Below are positions 62,854 through 64,000 of a stretch of DNA of 64,000 nt, one piece after another. The notes under the pieces were generated by a model. That model did not search any database. It saw only the letters and a program-made list of their open reading frames with translations, and was not told the DNA's origin. The number at the start of each line of letters is the position of its first letter. The stretch's first letter is position 1. The position numbers were made by a program, and so were the translations under genes. This DNA comes from Polynucleobacter alcilacus (GTDB lineage Bacteria > Pseudomonadota > Gammaproteobacteria > Burkholderiales > Burkholderiaceae): assembly GCF_018881545.1 (NCBI RefSeq), contig NZ_JACVQD010000001.1, forward strand, positions 1,640,039 through 1,704,038, written 5' to 3'.

Positions 62854-63606
62854 ATGACAGCATCCCAACATGCCCTACAACTTGGTATCAATATCGATCA
62901 CGTCGCTACATTGCGTAATGCCCGTGGCACTGTCTATCCAGATCCTATTAAAGCGGTACGACTAGCCGAGGAGGCAGGCGCCGACTTAATCACTTTACAT
63001 TTGCGTGAAGATCGTCGGCATATTAAAGACGCGGACTTAATGGCAATACGCCCCCTTATCAAAACGCGAATGAATTTAGAGTGCGCTGTTACACCAGAGA
63101 TGATTAATATTGCCTGCAAAGTAAAGCCACATGATGTCTGCTTAGTGCCTGAGAAGCGCGAGGAAGTGACTACTGAGGGTGGCTTAGATGTATTGGGGCA
63201 TTTTGAAGCGGTGAAGGCAGCTACCAAGCAATTACAGGCAGCGGGTATTCGGGTATCACTGTTTATTGATCCAGACCGAAAACAAATACAGGCTGCTCAA
63301 GATGTGGGTGCAACAGTAGTTGAATTACATACTGGCCGTTATGCAGATTTATCTGGCCCAGAACAAGCAACAGAATTGGAGCGTATCAGAGCAGCAGCTC
63401 AATTTGGGGTGAGCATTGGCCTGAGAGTCAATGCGGGCCATGGTTTGCATGAAGATAATGTCATGCCCATTGCTGCCATTCTAGAATTATCTGAGTTGAA
63501 TATTGGACATGCCATCGTAGCTGAGGCCATTTTCAAAGGTTGGCAGAAGGCCATCATTGATATGAAATCCCTGATGGCGCAAGGCAGAGCGAAGTCATCA
63601 AAATGA
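62854..63606 (+). CDS. pdxJ: Pyridoxine 5'-phosphate synthase PdxJ
   Basis: A 250-residue TIM-barrel enzyme. [16 protein letters not shown] at the N-terminus and [13 protein letters not shown] near the C-terminus are diagnostic; [10 protein letters not shown] and [13 protein letters not shown] are also conserved. It condenses 1-deoxyxylulose 5-phosphate and 3-amino-acetone phosphate to vitamin B6. It overlaps acpS by 4 bp. Confidence 0.96.
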   Translation: MTASQHALQLGINIDHVATLRNARGTVYPDPIKAVRLAEEAGADLITLHLREDRRHIKDADLMAIRPLIKTRMNLECAVTPEMINIACKVKPHDVCLVPEKREEVTTEGGLDVLGHFEAVKAATKQLQAAGIRVSLFIDPDRKQIQAAQDVGATVVELHTGRYADLSGPEQATELERIRAAAQFGVSIGLRVNAGHGLHEDNVMPIAAILELSELNIGHAIVAEAIFKGWQKAIIDMKSLMAQGRAKSSK

Positions 63607-63995
63607 TCGTCGGCATTGGCACAGACATTCTGCAGATTGGGCGCTTACAAGCGGCGTACGATCGCACTAATGGACGCTTGGCTGAAAAGATTCTAGGGCC
63701 TGACGAGATGGTGGTATTCAAGCAGCGCCTCGCCAGAAATCATAAGAGAGGCATTGCTTTTTTAGCCACCCGATTCGCTGCAAAAGAGGCATTTTCTAAA
63801 GCCATTGGTCTGGGTATGTGTATGCCGATGACTTGGCGTTCCTTGCAAACCCTCAATGAGTTAAGTGGTAAGCCTGTTACTAGCTACCTTGGAGCCTTAG
63901 CGCAATTTATGCACGAAAAAAATTGGGAAGCCCAAGTTACTGTGAGTGATGAGCAGGATATGGCGATAGCCCATGTGATTGTGATCCAAAAATAA
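63603..63995 (+). CDS. acpS: Holo-ACP synthase AcpS
   Basis: A 130-residue enzyme that moves phosphopantetheine from CoA to Ser37 of Acp[16 protein letters not shown] and [17 protein letters not shown] hold the Mg and CoA site; [16 protein letters not shown] follows. It overlaps pdxJ by 4 bp, as is usual. It ends five bases before the window edge, so the end of the operon is not seen. Confidence 0.95.
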   Translation: MIVGIGTDILQIGRLQAAYDRTNGRLAEKILGPDEMVVFKQRLARNHKRGIAFLATRFAAKEAFSKAIGLGMCMPMTWRSLQTLNELSGKPVTSYLGALAQFMHEKNWEAQVTVSDEQDMAIAHVIVIQK

Positions 63996-64000
63996 AAATA

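Noticed and set aside
1..64000. tRNA, rRNA, CRISPR, insertion sequence or prophage
   Set aside because: I looked for the usual loops, repeats, transposase and integrase motifs and saw none; a tRNA scan would settle the first point.

Overview
The window reads as a single stretch of chromosome from a free-living betaproteobacterium of the family Burkholderiaceae. It is visibly AT-richer than Burkholderia, Ralstonia or Cupriavidus, and gene content and gene order point to a Polynucleobacter-like freshwater organism. That placement is an inference from the betaproteobacterial order maf / yceD / rpmF / plsX / fab cluster / mucD / lepA / lepB / rnc / era / recO / pdxJ / acpS, the divergent rne-rluC pair, the monomeric isocitrate dehydrogenase and generally compact intergenic spaces. 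I see no rRNA, tRNA, CRISPR, prophage or insertion sequence. The left edge cuts an acyltransferase gene; the right edge lies just after acpS.

Layout. Positions 1-3.8 kb hold the tail of an acyltransferase, darP (yjgA), a GMC oxidoreductase and an EamA-type exporter with a puzzling start. Positions 3.9-8.9 kb are a branched-chain amino-acid ABC transporter in which LivM and LivG are one fused protein. Positions 8.9-12.2 kb look like a sulfide/persulfide response locus: a TauE/SafE exporter and an unknown membrane protein diverge from an ETHE1/Blh-type persulfide dioxygenase and a BigR/SqrR-type ArsR repressor, with an AT-rich palindromic stretch between them. Positions 12.1-15.0 kb form a tight operon running the other way (outer-membrane DUF6662-like protein, periplasmic FMN-binding protein, ApbE flavin transferase, four-helix His-rich cytochrome b-like membrane protein) behind two Fur-box-like sequences. 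It has the parts of an iron-regulated flavin/heme electron conduit and is the best candidate here for a little-described system.

Positions 15-24.7 kb contain DUF3820, a secreted nuclease, a membrane-anchored lytic transglycosylase, an FKBP isomerase, a DUF6352-like protein, an MFS transporter, icd, msrP and a lipocalin. Positions 24.7-29 kb hold an HpaB/AbfD-like flavoprotein divergent from a tetR-isochorismatase-SDR operon, with a perfect 19-bp palindrome between them, then a DUF2889 protein. Positions 29-39 kb contain rsuA, a pterin dehydratase, an IorAB-type molybdenum hydroxylase, msrQ (far from msrP), a parvulin, folA-thyA, a ferredoxin reductase with fdxA, and a hydroxyacid dehydrogenase. 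Positions 39-42.5 kb are moaA-mobA-moeA, which supply the cofactor that the two molybdoenzymes need. Positions 42.6-46.7 kb are rne with a long structured leader and divergent rluC.

Positions 46.7-64 kb are core genes: a phosphatase, sppA, an rsmI-like methylase, maf, yceD-rpmF, fatty-acid synthesis (plsX fabH fabD fabG acpP fabF), mucD, lepA, lepB, rnc, era, recO, pdxJ and acpS. The rpoE-rseA-rseB genes that many relatives carry between fabF and mucD are absent here. Function statements rest on motif recognition by eye; no database search was run.
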